From positions 1 to 64,000 of the forward strand of contig NZ_JONO01000025.1 of assembly GCF_000711895.1 (NCBI RefSeq): a stretch of DNA of 64,000 bases, written 5' to 3'. Position 1 is the stretch's first letter. Every line of letters begins with the position of its first letter. The position numbers were made by a program, and so were the translations under genes. This DNA comes from Photorhabdus australis DSM 17609. GTDB lineage: Bacteria; Pseudomonadota; Gammaproteobacteria; Enterobacterales; Enterobacteriaceae. Below are positions 39,381 to 50,722 of this stretch, in pieces. The notes beneath the pieces were generated by a model. It did no database searches. It was not told the origin of the DNA and was given only the letters and a program-made list of their open reading frames with translations.

Positions 39381-40856
39381 GCTAATTATTTTAATACGCT
39401 GAACTTGCGTCAGCAGTTGGCGCAGTTAGGTAAATGTCGTTTTATGGCACGGGAAGAATTTGTTGATGAGGCAGGATATTTAAAAGGCAAAAAAATAGTT
39501 ATCGTCGGTTGTGGTGCGCAGGGGCTGAATCAAGGTCTGAATATGCGTGATTCTGGTTTGGATATCGCTTATGCCCTGCGTAAAGAGGCCATTGAAGAAA
39601 AACGAGCCTCATGGCGTAAAGCAATAGAAAATGGTTTTCAAGTTGGTACTTACGAAGAATTGATATCGCAGGCTGATTTGGTGATTAACCTGACGCCAGA
39701 TAAGCAACACTCTTCTGTTGTCCGTGCTGTTCAACCGTTGATGAAAGAAGGCGCTGCTCTGGGTTATTCTCACGGTTTAAATATTGTTGAAGTAGGTGAA
39801 CAAATCCGTAAAGACATCACTGTTGTGATGGTAGCGCCTAAGTGTCCTGGTACTGAAGTGCGTGAAGAATACAAACGGGGCTTTGGTGTTCCTACTTTGA
39901 TCGCTGTTCATCCAGAAAACGATCCAAAAGGTGAAGGTATGGCAATCGCTAAGGCATGGGCAGCGGCAACGGGTGGGCATCGCGCTGGTGTTCTGGAATC
40001 TTCTTTCGTTGCTGAAGTGAAGTCCGATCTGATGGGTGAACAAACCATTCTGTGCGGTATGTTACAAGCTGGCTCACTACTGTGTTATGACAAATTGATA
40101 GAGGAAGGTGCTGAACCAGGTTATGCAGGAAAGTTGATCCAATTTGGTTGGGAAACCATCACCGAAGCACTGAAACAAGGTGGTATTACCTTGATGATGG
40201 ACCGCTTGTCTAACCCGGCAAAAGTGCGTGCATATGCGCTATCTGAGCAGTTGAAAGACATCATGACGCCACTGTTCCAAAAACATATGGATGATATTAT
40301 TTCTGGTGAATTCTCTTCTTGTATGATGGCGGACTGGGCTAATGATGATCAGAAGTTATTAAGATGGCGTGAGGAAACTGGTAACACTCAGTTTGAAAAT
40401 TCACCGCAATATGATGGTAAAATTGGTGAGCAAGAATACTTTGATCACGGTGTTTTGATGGTAGCTATGGTGAAAGCCGGGGTTGAGCTGGCATTCGAAG
40501 TTATGGTTGATACCGGCATTATTGCAGAATCTGCATATTATGAATCTCTGCATGAATTGCCACTAATTGCTAATACTATCTCTCGTAAGCGTCTGTATGA
40601 AATGAACGTGGTTATTTCTGATACAGCGGAATATGGTAACTATTTGTTCTCTCATGTTGCAGTTCCACTGCTGAAAGAGAAGTTTATGGGTTCACTACAG
40701 GCAGGCGATTTAGGTAAGCCTGTTGCAGAGAGTGGTATTGATAACACCCAGTTACGCGATGTGAATGAGGCTATTCGTAACCACCCAATTGAAGTCGTTG
40801 GCCGCGTGTTACGTGGCTACATGACAGATATGAAACGTATTTCTGTTGGTGGCTGA
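39381..40856 (+). CDS. ilvC: Ketol-acid reductoisomerase IlvC
   Basis: A 491-aa long-form (class II) enzyme of isoleucine, valine and leucine synthesis that isomerises and reduces acetohydroxy acids with NADPH. The N-terminus [20 protein letters not shown] is nearly that of the E. coli enzyme; the cofactor site is [12 protein letters not shown]. An upstream in-frame ATG at 39360 would add seven residues and is less likely. Transcription is probably controlled by IlvY. Confidence 0.97.
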   Translation, partial: ANYFNTLNLRQQLAQLGKCRFMAREEFVDEAGYLKGKKIVIVGCGAQGLNQGLNMRDSGLDIAYALRKEAIEEKRASWRKAIENGFQVGTYEELISQADLVINLTPDKQHSSVVRAVQPLMKEGAALGYSHGLNIVEVGEQIRKDITVVMVAPKCPGTEVREEYKRGFGVPTLIAVHPENDPKGEGMAIAKAWAAATGGHRAGVLESSFVAEVKSDLMGEQTILCGMLQAGSLLCYDKLIEEGAEPGYAGKLIQFGWETITEALKQGGITLMMDRLSNPAKVRAYALSEQLKDIMTPLFQKHMDDIISGEFSSCMMADWANDDQKLLRWREETGNTQFENSPQYDGKIGEQEYFDHGVLMVAMVKAGVELAFEVMVDTGIIAESAYYESLHELPLIANTISRKRLYEMNVVISDTAEYGNYLFSHVAVPLLKEKFMGSLQAGDLGKPVAESGIDNTQLRDVNEAIRNHPIEVVGRVLRGYMTDMKRISVGG

Positions 40857-40877
40857 TATTAGATTTGAGTTAAAGAT

Positions 40878-40901
40878 AGAGGGAGGTAAATCCTCCCTTT
40901 T
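40878..40901 (+). terminator. Terminator after ilvC
   Basis: GAGGGAGG, TAAA, then TCCTCCCTTTT form a GC-rich hairpin with a T-run, 22 bases after the ilvC stop. Confidence 0.8.
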
Positions 40902-41074
40902 AAATTTAACAAAAATGATTTCTGAGATTAATGTTACTAATGTGTTGAATAATAAACCATTGTGATCGGATCAAGAAAGGTGGCTTATTGTTTTAAAGAA
41001 AACGGCGTTTCCTTCCCCTTTCTGCTACAATTCCTTCCCCTGAAGCTCTGTCCTGATATAACTCATTAAATACC

Positions 41075-43102
41075 ATGCGATTAAATCCCAGCCAACAACA
41101 AGCAGTTGAATTTGTTACTGGCCCCTGTCTGGTCTTGGCAGGGGCTGGTTCCGGCAAAACCAGAGTGATCACGAATAAGATCGCGCACCTTATCCGTATT
41201 TGTGGCTATCAACCTCGTCATATCGTAGCTGTGACTTTTACTAATAAAGCAGCACGGGAAATGAAAGAACGTGTAGCCCAGACTTTGGGACGCAAAGAGG
41301 CTAAAGGGTTGATGATTTCTACTTTCCATACCTTGGGATTGGAAATCATTAAGCGTGAGTACAAGGCTCTGGGAATGAAAAGCAATTTCTCGCTGTTTGA
41401 TGAGCAGGACCAGATGGCTTTGTTAAAAGACCTGACAGCTGATTTGTTAGAAGAAGATAAGGAACTGTTACAAAAACTGATTGTTTCCATTTCAAACTGG
41501 AAAAATGATCTGCTTTCTCCACAACAAGCAGCGGTATTGGCTCGTTCTGCTCAGGAACATCAGTTTGCTGAATGTTATCGCCGCTATGATTCACATCTGA
41601 CGAGTTGTAATGTGTTGGATTTCGACGATCTGATTACCAAACCTACCTTGTTGATGCAGTGTGATGAAGAAGTCAGGGAACGTTGGCAAAACCGTATCCG
41701 TTATCTGTTGGTTGATGAATATCAGGATACCAATACCAGCCAGTATCAATTGGTTAAACTGCTGGTCGGGCAAAGAGCGCGTTTTACTGTAGTTGGTGAT
41801 GATGATCAGTCGATTTACTCATGGCGTGGTGCAAAACCACAAAATTTGGTGTTATTGAAACAAGATTTTCCGAAGCTTAATGTGGTTAAGTTGGAGCAAA
41901 ACTACCGATCTTCTGGTCGTATTTTGAAAGCGGCTAATATTTTGATTGCCAATAATCCCCATGTGTTTGAAAAACGGCTTTTTTCTGAACTGGGGTATGG
42001 TGATATGTTGAAAGTCATTACAGCTAATAATGAAGAGCATGAGGCGGAAAGAGTTATTGGAGAACTGATTGCACATCATTTTATTAATAAAACCCAATAT
42101 AAAGACTACGCTATTCTTTATCGGGGAAATCACCAATCTCGGGTGTTTGAAAAAATGTTGATGCAAAGCCGTGTCCCTTACCGGATTTCTGGAGGCACTT
42201 CTTTCTTTGCTCGTCCTGAAATTAAGGATCTGTTGGCTTATTTGCGAGTATTGACTAATCCTGAAGATGACAGCGCATTCTTGAGAATTGTTAATACACC
42301 AAGACGCGAAATTGGTGCAGCTACAGTTCAAAAACTGGGCGATTGGGCGAATCAACGAAATAAAAGTCTCTATCAGGCCAGTTTTGATCTTGGTTTGGAA
42401 CAAAGTTTGACTGGGCGTGGGTTGGTAGCACTACAGCGTTTTACTCATTGGATGGATGAGATCGCCCGTCAGATTGAACAGGAACCTTTGCTTGCTGTGC
42501 GTGATCTGCTACATGGTATGGATTATGAAAGTTGGTTGTATGAAACATCACCAAGTCCGAAAGCGGCTGAAATGCGGATGAAAAATATTAATCAGCTATT
42601 CATTTGGATGAGTGAAATGCTGGAAGGTGATGAACTGAACGAACCAATGACTTTGTCTCAAGTAGTCGCGCGTTTCACATTGCGGGATATGTTAGAGCGC
42701 GGTGAAGATGGTGAGGAGTTTGATCAGGTGCAATTGATGACTTTGCATGCCTCTAAAGGGTTGGAGTTTCCGTATGTATTTCTGGTTGGTATGGAAGAAG
42801 GGCTGTTGCCCCATCAGAGTAGTATTGATGAAGAAAATATTGATGAAGAGAGGCGACTGGCTTATGTGGGAATTACCCGCGCTCAACGGGAACTATTCTT
42901 CACTTTATGTAAAGAACGTCGTCAATACGGTGAATTAATCCGGCCAGAACCAAGCCGTTTTTTACATGAGTTACCACAGGATGACTTGCATTGGCCGCAA
43001 GATAAAAAAATGGTGACTGCTGAGGAGAGAATGCAAAAAGGGAAATCACATATTGCAGATATCAAGTCACGTTTAGGTCTTGGGCAAAAAAGTAAGCAAT
43101 AA
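41075..43102 (+). CDS. rep: ATP-dependent DNA helicase Rep
   Basis: A 675-aa superfamily 1 helicase. Walker A AGAGSGKT lies at residues 22-29, motif [10 protein letters not shown], motif [16 protein letters not shown], and motif [13 protein letters not shown] near the end. It helps the replisome pass protein blocks. The length is that of E. coli Rep (about 673). No ppiC gene lies between ilvC and rep here, unlike in E. coli. Confidence 0.97.
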   Translation: MRLNPSQQQAVEFVTGPCLVLAGAGSGKTRVITNKIAHLIRICGYQPRHIVAVTFTNKAAREMKERVAQTLGRKEAKGLMISTFHTLGLEIIKREYKALGMKSNFSLFDEQDQMALLKDLTADLLEEDKELLQKLIVSISNWKNDLLSPQQAAVLARSAQEHQFAECYRRYDSHLTSCNVLDFDDLITKPTLLMQCDEEVRERWQNRIRYLLVDEYQDTNTSQYQLVKLLVGQRARFTVVGDDDQSIYSWRGAKPQNLVLLKQDFPKLNVVKLEQNYRSSGRILKAANILIANNPHVFEKRLFSELGYGDMLKVITANNEEHEAERVIGELIAHHFINKTQYKDYAILYRGNHQSRVFEKMLMQSRVPYRISGGTSFFARPEIKDLLAYLRVLTNPEDDSAFLRIVNTPRREIGAATVQKLGDWANQRNKSLYQASFDLGLEQSLTGRGLVALQRFTHWMDEIARQIEQEPLLAVRDLLHGMDYESWLYETSPSPKAAEMRMKNINQLFIWMSEMLEGDELNEPMTLSQVVARFTLRDMLERGEDGEEFDQVQLMTLHASKGLEFPYVFLVGMEEGLLPHQSSIDEENIDEERRLAYVGITRAQRELFFTLCKERRQYGELIRPEPSRFLHELPQDDLHWPQDKKMVTAEERMQKGKSHIADIKSRLGLGQKSKQ

Positions 43103-43150
43103 AAGGTACATAGGAGTTTCCCTATATCACAGAAATACAGGGAGGTAGAT

Positions 43151-44662
43151 TTAATTTAGGTTTGAACCATCCAATTCTTGCAGAACAAGCGGCCATTGAA
43201 CATGGTTTTGCCACAGAATTTCTTGCTGTAAAGACTCTGCCCGTAGAGGATGTTGCATTAGCCAGCCATGAGGTAAAGTAATCATCAATTCTTCACCACT
43301 CACTTTTAAATGCAAAGCAGAAAAGGTGTTATCTCGGTGATGGCTGGCTAATACGATAGCCAACCGCAATAGGCGGCATAAGCGCTGAGCTTGTATCAAC
43401 GGCAAAGCATTTTGTTGACTGAAGGAAACCAAATCAATAGTGGCATTTTGGTTTCTTAGTAATATGGCTAATAGCTTTTTCTGTGCGGGAGTATAGCCGG
43501 GGAGATCGAGATAATTGATAAGATAGGCCGCATGTGATGGAGCCTGACGGTAATCAACACTCAGACCAATTTCATGTATCAGACAAGCACTAAGTAATAA
43601 TTCATGACACCGACTATCAAGCTCCCAAGGTTTAGCGACCTGTTGCAAGAAATGCTCTGCCAACTGTTTGACTCGTTGAGATTGCTCAACTTCCAACTGA
43701 AAGCGACGCTGTATATTACGTAATGTTCTGGTGCGAATATCTTGTTCTATCGGTAAATCCAGCATGCCGTAAACAAGACCTTCTCGTAAAGCGCCGCCAG
43801 CAAGGATCATACTTTCAATGTCTAACGCTTGAAAAATAGCTATCAGGATAGCAAGACCGCTTGGGAAGACGAGTGCCCGTTCCAGCGTCAATCCTTCGAT
43901 TTCTAATTCTTCCAGCTTACCGCATTCAATCGCTTTATGTTTGAGTTCCTGGAGTCTTGGCAAAGTAATCAGCTCATCCATACCTTGAGCAATCATGATT
44001 TCTTGCAGTGCCTGAACTGTACCGGAAGCTCCGACGCAAATCTGCCAGCCTTGTTCTATAAGTTTTGAAACAATGGGTTTCAGGATTTCATGTGCGGCAG
44101 CTTCGGCTTTGGCAAAGTTTTCTTCTGTCAGGCTACGGTCATTAAAGTAACATTCAAGCCAAGTAACACAGCCCATACTCAGGCTGGATAACTGATTAGC
44201 CTTTGCCCCATTCCCTGTGACCAGTTCTGTACTTGCGCCGCCAATATCGACAACAAGCCGTTTTTCGGGGCCGCCAGTCGTGTGGGCAACACCTTGATAA
44301 ATAAGTCGAGCTTCATCTTCACCACTGATTACCGTAACGGGACTACCAAGTATTTCTGACGCTTTTTTTACAAATTCACTAGAATTTCCGGCGATACGCA
44401 AAGTTGCTGTAGCGACAACGCGGATTTGTGATGGTGGTATACCTTGTAAGCGTTCAGAAAAAACCCTGAGGCATTGCCAACCTCTCTCCATTGCCTGCTG
44501 AGATAAATAGTTATTTTTATCCAGCCCGGCGGCTAATCTGACTTTACGTTTGATTCGTGCCAATATCTGCATACTGCCGGATATTTCACGTACAACCAGC
44601 ATATGAAAACTGTTTGAACCCAAGTCGATAGCCGCATAGAGAGAAGAGGTACTCAATATCAT
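43151..44662 (-). CDS. gppA: Guanosine pentaphosphatase / exopolyphosphatase GppA
   Basis: A 503-aa enzyme of the Ppx/GppA family, with the actin-like phosphate motifs [15 protein letters not shown] near the N-terminus and [12 protein letters not shown] around residue 142. An HD-like C-terminal domain is present. It converts pppGpp to ppGpp and releases phosphate. It is convergent with rep and five bases after rhlB on the same strand. Confidence 0.95.
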   Translation of the reverse strand: MILSTSSLYAAIDLGSNSFHMLVVREISGSMQILARIKRKVRLAAGLDKNNYLSQQAMERGWQCLRVFSERLQGIPPSQIRVVATATLRIAGNSSEFVKKASEILGSPVTVISGEDEARLIYQGVAHTTGGPEKRLVVDIGGASTELVTGNGAKANQLSSLSMGCVTWLECYFNDRSLTEENFAKAEAAAHEILKPIVSKLIEQGWQICVGASGTVQALQEIMIAQGMDELITLPRLQELKHKAIECGKLEELEIEGLTLERALVFPSGLAILIAIFQALDIESMILAGGALREGLVYGMLDLPIEQDIRTRTLRNIQRRFQLEVEQSQRVKQLAEHFLQQVAKPWELDSRCHELLLSACLIHEIGLSVDYRQAPSHAAYLINYLDLPGYTPAQKKLLAILLRNQNATIDLVSFSQQNALPLIQAQRLCRLLRLAIVLASHHRDNTFSALHLKVSGEELMITLPHGWLMQHPLRAESLQQEILWQNHVQWPLVLQELDGSNLN

Positions 44663-44667
44663 TTAAT

Positions 44668-45954
44668 TTAGCCTGAACGTTTACGGTTATTACGCGGTGT
44701 ATTATTACGATGCGATAAATTATTACGGCGCTGATGGTTCCCAGAACGCGAACGATGGCGTCGTTTAGGAACCGGTAAATCTTTTAACAATGCATTACTG
44801 TTATATTTACTGACAGGGATCTGGTGCTGGATATAACTTTCGATTGCTGGCAGGTTCAGAGCATATTCTTCACAGGCCAGGCTAATAGAGTGACCACTTT
44901 CCCCGGCACGTCCAGTACGGCCAATGCGATGAACATAATCTTCACAATCATCGGGTAAGTCATAGTTAAAAACGTGAGTTACGGATGGAATATGCAATCC
45001 ACGGGCTGCCACATCAGTTGCAACCAGAATATCAATATTGCCATTACTAAATTCTTCCAGAATGCGTAACCGTTTTTTCTGTGCAACGTCACCAGTTAGT
45101 AAACCAACGCGATGTCCGTCAGCAGCAAGATGAGCCCAGATATCTTCACAACGATGTTTGGTATTGGCGAAAATAATGCAGCGATCAGGCCACTCTTCTT
45201 CTAATAACGTTTGAAGCAGACGCATCTTTTCTTCATTAGAAGGATAAAACAACTCTTCGCGGATACGGTGTCCCGTTTTCTGCAACGGTTCCACTTCTAC
45301 ATACTCTGCATGATTCATTTGCTCAAATGCTAGTTCTCGGACTCGGTAAGACAGAGTAGCAGAAAACAGCAGGTTCATGCGTTCATTGGCAGGAGGCATC
45401 CGACGGAATAGCCAGCGGATATCTTTGATAAAACCTAGATCGTACATACGATCGGCTTCATCAAGAACTACAACCTGAACAGCATTCAGATTAATATGCC
45501 CCTGCTTGGTATAGTCGATCAGACGCCCGGTTGTGCCGATGAGAATATCAACACCGGATTCCAGCACTTTCAGTTGTTTGTCATAACCATCGCCGCCGTA
45601 AGCAAGACCCATCTTTAATCCCGTTGTTTGTGCCAGATCTTCTGCATCAGAGTAAATCTGTACGGCTAGTTCGCGGGTAGGAGCCATAATCAGCGCTCTT
45701 GGCTGATTGGTTTGACGCCCCTTTGTTGTGGGATGAGTCAGTAAATAATGAAAAGCAGACGCTAAAAATGCTAGCGTCTTCCCGGTACCAGTTTGCGCTT
45801 GCCCCGCGACATCACGACCTTCGACAGTGAAAGGTAGTGTCAGTGCCTGTATAGGCGTACAATTAGAAAACCCCTTGTTATCAAGAGCTTCTATGACTTT
45901 GGGGTGCAAGGCGAAGTCGGAGAACTTCTTTTCTGTCAAGTGTGTTTTACTCAT
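44668..45954 (-). CDS. rhlB: ATP-dependent RNA helicase RhlB
   Basis: A 428-aa DEAD-box helicase: Walker A AQTGTGKT (53-60), DEAD in [14 protein letters not shown] in LFSATLS, and [11 protein letters not shown]. The basic C-terminus ([15 protein letters not shown]) binds RNA. It works with RNase E in the degradosome. Divergent from trxA, as in E. coli. Confidence 0.96.
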   Translation of the reverse strand: MSKTHLTEKKFSDFALHPKVIEALDNKGFSNCTPIQALTLPFTVEGRDVAGQAQTGTGKTLAFLASAFHYLLTHPTTKGRQTNQPRALIMAPTRELAVQIYSDAEDLAQTTGLKMGLAYGGDGYDKQLKVLESGVDILIGTTGRLIDYTKQGHINLNAVQVVVLDEADRMYDLGFIKDIRWLFRRMPPANERMNLLFSATLSYRVRELAFEQMNHAEYVEVEPLQKTGHRIREELFYPSNEEKMRLLQTLLEEEWPDRCIIFANTKHRCEDIWAHLAADGHRVGLLTGDVAQKKRLRILEEFSNGNIDILVATDVAARGLHIPSVTHVFNYDLPDDCEDYVHRIGRTGRAGESGHSISLACEEYALNLPAIESYIQHQIPVSKYNSNALLKDLPVPKRRHRSRSGNHQRRNNLSHRNNTPRNNRKRSG

Positions 45955-46071
45955 AGTGTGGTAGAATATCAGTTAACCGTTGTTTTACGGAAGTGTATCC
46001 TCTGAAATAAAGGCAACCTTATATCAGTAATGTTACACTAGCATGGTAAAAATTATTCTTTGGAGTAAAAA

Positions 46072-46398
46072 ATGAGCGATAAAATTATTCACTTGAGTGA
46101 TGATAGCTTTGATGCTGATGTTCTGAAAGCAGCGGGTCCAGTTCTTGTCGATTTTTGGGCTGCATGGTGTGGCCCATGCAAGATGATTGCACCTATTTTA
46201 GATGAAATTGCACCAGAATACTCAGGCAAACTGACTATTGCTAAACTGAACATTGATGATCACCCGGCAACTGCTCCTAAATACGGTATCCGTGGTATTC
46301 CTACGTTACTACTATTCAAAGACGGTCAGGTAGCTGCTACCAAAGTGGGAGCATTGTCAAAGACTCAATTGAAAGAATTTTTGGATGCTAATATCTGA
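46072..46398 (+). CDS. trxA: Thioredoxin 1
   Basis: A 108-aa thioredoxin with the redox site WCGPC at residues 32-36 and the cis-Pro in RGIPTLLLF. It reduces protein disulfides in the cytoplasm. TTGGAGT precedes the ATG. A strong inverted repeat follows the gene. Confidence 0.97.
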   Translation: MSDKIIHLSDDSFDADVLKAAGPVLVDFWAAWCGPCKMIAPILDEIAPEYSGKLTIAKLNIDDHPATAPKYGIRGIPTLLLFKDGQVAATKVGALSKTQLKEFLDANI

Positions 46399-46873
46399 TT
46401 GAAGTGAAATCACACTAATACCGGACGTTTAGCGTATATCACTATTTATTTCATTGACCGCTAGACGTCCGTAAAGAAGCGTGATAAGTTAGCGCCACTG
46501 CTTGTATCACATACCTCATGTTAGAAGTATGTTGCATACTAAATAACCTGTAGTGTCTGATAAGTCTGTTATCTCTGGATAGTCTAAAATATCCAATGGG
46601 TTGTACGGAAGTGATGTGGTGTATGACTCATTATGTTGAGATAGTTTTTTTATAGAAATCAGTAGTGTTTCGGCATTATCTCAACAGCGTTTTTGACAGC
46701 CTGTCAGTCTTATTTGAGCTCAATCTTGGTACTTCAAATTATTACCTCTTTATATAAATAATGTATAAAAGGTCTTATTTGTTTTTTGTACAAAATAAAC
46801 AGGCATCGATGACGCTGCCATACTATTCACGTTCATAGTTCGAGATATACCCCGAGTTAAAGAACCCACCATT
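46399..46873 (+). promoter_or_regulatory. trxA-rho intergenic region with rho leader
   Basis: About 475 bases. CGGACGTTTAGCG (46422-46434) and CGCTAGACGTCCG (46459-46471) can pair with one mismatch, after trxA but without a T-run. A palindrome TGACAG-C-CTGTCA lies at 46694-46706. A nine-codon ORF starts at 46809 (MTLPYYSRS), where E. coli has the rho leader peptide; it is much shorter than that peptide and has a weak ribosome site. The long untranslated leader fits autoregulation of rho by termination. Confidence 0.5.
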
Positions 46874-48133
46874 ATGAATCTTACCGAATTAAAGAATACG
46901 CCGGTATCTGAATTGATTACACTCGGCGAAAATATGGGGCTGGAAAATCTGGCCCGTATGCGTAAACAAGACATTATCTTCTCTATCCTTAAGCAGCATG
47001 CGAAAAGTGGAGAAGATATCTTCGGTGACGGTGTGCTGGAGATATTGCAGGATGGATTTGGATTCCTCCGTTCAGCAGACAGCTCCTACCTTGCAGGTCC
47101 CGATGATATCTACGTTTCTCCCAGCCAAATCCGCCGTTTTAACCTTCGTACTGGTGACACAATTTCAGGTAAAATCCGCCCACCTAAAGAAGGTGAACGC
47201 TATTTTGCACTGTTGAAAGTTAACGAAGTTAACTTTGATAAACCAGAAAATGCCCGCAGCAAAATTCTTTTTGAGAACTTAACTCCTTTGCATGCTAATA
47301 ACCGTCTGCGTATGGAACGGGGTAATGGTTCCACGGAGGATCTGACGGCTCGTGTTCTGGATCTGGCCGCACCGATTGGCCGCGGGCAACGAGGTCTTAT
47401 TGTTGCTCCACCAAAAGCGGGTAAGACTATGTTGTTGCAAAATATTGCGGCTAACATCGCTCACAATCATCCAGATTGTGTATTGATGGTACTTCTAATT
47501 GACGAGCGTCCAGAAGAAGTCACTGAAATGCAACGTTTGGTGAAGGGTGAGGTTATTGCTTCTACTTTTGATGAGCCGGCTTCCCGCCATGTTCAGGTGG
47601 CAGAGATGGTCATTGAAAAAGCAAAGCGTCTGGTTGAACATAAAAAAGACGTTATTATCCTGCTTGATTCTATTACTCGTCTGGCACGTGCTTATAACAC
47701 TGTTGTTCCCGCATCCGGTAAGGTACTGACTGGTGGTGTAGATGCTAACGCATTACATCGTCCAAAACGTTTCTTCGGTGCTGCACGTAATGTCGAAGAG
47801 GGGGGAAGCTTGACCATTATTGCTACTGCATTGGTGGATACAGGTTCGAAGATGGATGAAGTGATTTACGAAGAGTTTAAGGGCACTGGCAATATGGAAT
47901 TGCACCTCTCACGTAAAATTGCTGAAAAGCGTGTTTTCCCTGCTATTGATTACAATCGTTCTGGTACACGTAAAGAGGAGTTACTTACCACATCTGAAGA
48001 GCTACAGAAGATGTGGATTCTTCGCAAAATTATTCACCCAATGGGTGAAATTGATGCGATGGAGTTCCTTATCAATAAACTGGCTATGAGTAAAACAAAC
48101 GACGATTTCTTTGACATGATGAAACGCTCGTAG
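46874..48133 (+). CDS. rho: Transcription termination factor Rho
   Basis: A 419-aa hexameric RNA-dependent ATPase, the same length as E. coli Rho. It opens with [20 protein letters not shown]; the RNA-binding region contains GFGFLRS, Walker A PPKAGKT is at 179-185, and the Q/R-loop segment is TGGVDANAL. It ends transcription at unstructured C-rich RNA. Confidence 0.98.
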   Translation: MNLTELKNTPVSELITLGENMGLENLARMRKQDIIFSILKQHAKSGEDIFGDGVLEILQDGFGFLRSADSSYLAGPDDIYVSPSQIRRFNLRTGDTISGKIRPPKEGERYFALLKVNEVNFDKPENARSKILFENLTPLHANNRLRMERGNGSTEDLTARVLDLAAPIGRGQRGLIVAPPKAGKTMLLQNIAANIAHNHPDCVLMVLLIDERPEEVTEMQRLVKGEVIASTFDEPASRHVQVAEMVIEKAKRLVEHKKDVIILLDSITRLARAYNTVVPASGKVLTGGVDANALHRPKRFFGAARNVEEGGSLTIIATALVDTGSKMDEVIYEEFKGTGNMELHLSRKIAEKRVFPAIDYNRSGTRKEELLTTSEELQKMWILRKIIHPMGEIDAMEFLINKLAMSKTNDDFFDMMKRS

Positions 48134-48164
48134 TTTTTAACTTAAGGTCATGATGATTTTAATC

Positions 48165-48189
48165 AACGCCACGTTCCGTGGCGTTTTTT
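48165..48189 (+). terminator. Terminator after rho
   Basis: ACGCCAC, GTTCC, GTGGCGT and a run of six T form a strong hairpin 32 bases after the rho stop. It separates rho from the ECA operon. Confidence 0.88.
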
Positions 48190-48329
48190 GTATCCGCTGT
48201 TATAGCTCCATATGGATATGGTATGTATTTTGCATGAAACTTATATGCTGCCATTTTTCAATAAGCGTCGTAGATTATGATGTAAAGGTTATTAATTTTC
48301 CTACAGTTAAAGAAAAGTATCCTCACGAA

Positions 48330-48431
48330 ATGGAGAATTTATGGGGTTGGTTCCTTGCCAGAAAAACCATGTGGCTGTGGATAATAAATAACCAGTCTAT
48401 ATTTGTTTTTCACGGAGAGTTTTTATCGTGA
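48330..48431 (+). CDS. Trp-rich 33-aa ORF coupled to wecA (possible leader peptide)
   Basis: From ATG 48330 the frame reads MENLWGWFLARKTMWLWI and ends HGEFLS with TGA at 48429, overlapping the GTG start of wecA as GTGA. It has four Trp in 33 residues and one hydrophobic stretch. The ribosome site before ATG is weak, and wecA has its own GGAGA. It may be a coupled leader or a small membrane peptide. The longer frame from 48150 starts inside the rho terminator region and is unlikely. Confidence 0.35.
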   Translation: MENLWGWFLARKTMWLWIINNQSIFVFHGEFLS

Positions 48432-49513
48432 ATATTCCCAGTATGAGTATTGAGATTTTTTACATTTTTCTGTTTTCGTTTGCGTTTTTGTTTATGGCGC
48501 GTATCGCAGGAAAGAAAATTGGCCTCGTTGATAAACCCAATTATCGTAAACATCATCGGGGATTAGTGCCTCTGGTTGGTGGGATAGCTATATTTGCTGG
48601 GATCTGTTTTGCCTTTGTTATAACGAATGAGTTTATACCCCATAAATGGTCGTATTTAATTTGTGCCACTGTACTGGTATTTGTTGGTGCATTAGATGAT
48701 CGTTTTGATGTCAGTGTTAAGGTCCGGGCAACTGTTCAGGCTCTAGTTGGTATTGCAATGATGTATTTTGCTGGCCTGAAATTAAGCAGCCTTGGCTATG
48801 CTTTTGGCCCTTGGGATATGAATCTTGGGCCATTTAGTTATGTTGTGACGCTATTTGCTGTTTGGGCTGCTATTAATGCATTTAATATGGTTGATGGGAT
48901 AGATGGGTTGTTAGGTGGACTATCCTGTGTCTCTTTTGGTGCTTTGGGTATCTTACTCTATCGAAGTGGTAATACGGCACTGGCATTATGGTGTTTTGCA
49001 TTTATTGCAGCCATTGTTCCTTATATTCTTCTCAATCTTGGTTTCTTAAGCCAACGCTTTAAAGTATTCATGGGTGATGCAGGCAGTACACTGATTGGTT
49101 TTACCATTATCTGGTTGCTTATTGAATCTACTCAGGGGAATGAACCTTCTGTGAACCCAGTTACTGCATTGTGGATTATTGCCATTCCCTTAATGGATAT
49201 GGTTGCCATCATGTACCGTCGCTTGCGTAAAGGAATGAGTCCATTTTCTCCAGATAGACAGCATATTCACCACCTGATTATGCGCTCTGGATTTTCATCA
49301 CGTCAGGCATTTGTTTTGATCACTGTTGCTGCGGCTTTATTAGCGGCTATTGGAATGATCGGAGAATGGTTGGAATTTATTCCTGAATGGGTAATGTTGG
49401 CATTTTTCTTGCTTGCATTTATGTTATATGGCTATTGCATCAAACGTGCATGGCGAGTGGCTCGTTTCATTAAACGGCAAAAACGTCGTATACGCTATTC
49501 TGCTAACCATTAA
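48428..49513 (+). CDS. wecA: UDP-GlcNAc:undecaprenyl-phosphate GlcNAc-1-P transferase
   Basis: A 361-aa membrane enzyme with about 11 helices that starts ECA (and often O-antigen) synthesis on undecaprenyl phosphate. Motifs: GLVDKPNYRKHH, the acidic LDDRFD, NMVDGIDGLLGG, and DRQHIHHLIMR. The start is GTG as in E. coli; it is the first gene of the ECA operon. Confidence 0.96.
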   Translation: MNIPSMSIEIFYIFLFSFAFLFMARIAGKKIGLVDKPNYRKHHRGLVPLVGGIAIFAGICFAFVITNEFIPHKWSYLICATVLVFVGALDDRFDVSVKVRATVQALVGIAMMYFAGLKLSSLGYAFGPWDMNLGPFSYVVTLFAVWAAINAFNMVDGIDGLLGGLSCVSFGALGILLYRSGNTALALWCFAFIAAIVPYILLNLGFLSQRFKVFMGDAGSTLIGFTIIWLLIESTQGNEPSVNPVTALWIIAIPLMDMVAIMYRRLRKGMSPFSPDRQHIHHLIMRSGFSSRQAFVLITVAAALLAAIGMIGEWLEFIPEWVMLAFFLLAFMLYGYCIKRAWRVARFIKRQKRRIRYSANH

Positions 49514-49539
49514 ACATCTATCAACAGAGGTTTTGTGCA

Positions 49540-50595
49540 GTGATAAAATCAGAAATGAAATCTATTCAAGATGAACAGACTCTGGAACATGAACTGGATG
49601 TCGTAGCCTTGTGCAGTGCTCTATGGCGTGGAAAAATGTGGATTGTCGTACTGGCAATAATCTTCGCTGCTATAGCTCTGGGGGCATCTTATTTGATGCA
49701 ACAAAAATGGAGTGCAACAGCAACTACTGATTTGCCTACGACTAATCATTTAGGTAGTTATTACTCTCAGCAGCAATTCTTGCGCAATTTGGATACTCAT
49801 ATTAACGTTTCACAGGAAACTCAGTTACCGTCTATTCCAGAAGAAGCTTATAAAGAATTCATCACTCAGCTTGCGGCATATGATACCCGCCGAGAATTTT
49901 GGTTAAAATCTGATTACTACAAGCAACATCAGGAAGGTGATGCCAGAGCAGATGCTGCTTTACTGGATGAGTTAATTAATAATATTCAGTTCATTCCTCA
50001 TGATGATAAGAAAGTTCTGAATGACAGTATCAAATTGACAGCAGAGTCTTCTGTACAAGCAAATCAACTCTTACGTCAATACATTGCCTTTGCCAACAGT
50101 CGCGCCAGTACTCATTTGAATAATGAAGTAAAAGGTGCATGGGCTACCCGTACTCAATCTATGAATGCATTGGTTAAGCGACAAGAAATGGTTGCTAAAG
50201 CGGTTTATAACCGTGAAATGAATGTGTTGCAGCAATCCTTGAAAATTGCAGAAAAGCAAGGAATCCGACGTAATCAAACTGATACACCAATTGATCAGTT
50301 GCCTGATTCAAAAATGTTTATGTTAGGTGCACCGTTGTTACAGGCTCAGCTTGAAACTCTGGAAGCAACAGGTCCTGATTATGATGTGGACTATGACCAG
50401 AATATTGCGATGTTAGCAACATTGAATGTTGGTCCAACATTGCAGGACCAATTCCAGACTTATCGTTATCTGAGAACCCCTGAGGAGCCTGTTACCAGAG
50501 ACAGTCCACGTAGAATGTTCATTGTTATTATGTGGGGCGCAGTTGGTGCTTTAATTGGTGCTGGAGTGGCACTGGTACGGCGTCCTCGTAAGTAA
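49540..50595 (+). CDS. wzzE: ECA polysaccharide chain length modulator
   Basis: A 351-aa polysaccharide co-polymerase with two membrane helices (residues ~33-52, WIVVLAIIFAAIALGASYL, and ~323-343, MFIVIMWGAVGALIGAGVAL) and a periplasmic coiled-coil-rich domain. It sets chain length with WzyE. The start is GTG at 49540; ATG at residue 6 is possible. Confidence 0.93.
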   Translation: MIKSEMKSIQDEQTLEHELDVVALCSALWRGKMWIVVLAIIFAAIALGASYLMQQKWSATATTDLPTTNHLGSYYSQQQFLRNLDTHINVSQETQLPSIPEEAYKEFITQLAAYDTRREFWLKSDYYKQHQEGDARADAALLDELINNIQFIPHDDKKVLNDSIKLTAESSVQANQLLRQYIAFANSRASTHLNNEVKGAWATRTQSMNALVKRQEMVAKAVYNREMNVLQQSLKIAEKQGIRRNQTDTPIDQLPDSKMFMLGAPLLQAQLETLEATGPDYDVDYDQNIAMLATLNVGPTLQDQFQTYRYLRTPEEPVTRDSPRRMFIVIMWGAVGALIGAGVALVRRPRK

Positions 50596-50722
50596 CCAAA
50601 AGGTTATAATAAGTTACTGCTTTTGAAAGATATTTTTCACAACACCAGAAGCAGAGATAAATAGTATTAAAGAGTGTTTTTGCAGGGAGATCTGCAAATT
50701 ACTGACCAATAAGAGAGTCACT

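Noticed and set aside
46750-46974. A minus-strand frame overlapping the rho start.
   Set aside because: It overlaps the leader and N-terminus of rho and has no ribosome site or family features.
48190-48427. A JUMPstart/ops element before the ECA operon.
   Set aside because: No GGCGGTAG-type core was found in the leader, and ECA operons do not generally use one.
48150-48431. A 93-codon frame between rho and wecA as a full gene.
   Set aside because: Its first part overlaps the rho terminator hairpin and looks non-coding. Only the last 33 codons are kept as a possible small ORF.
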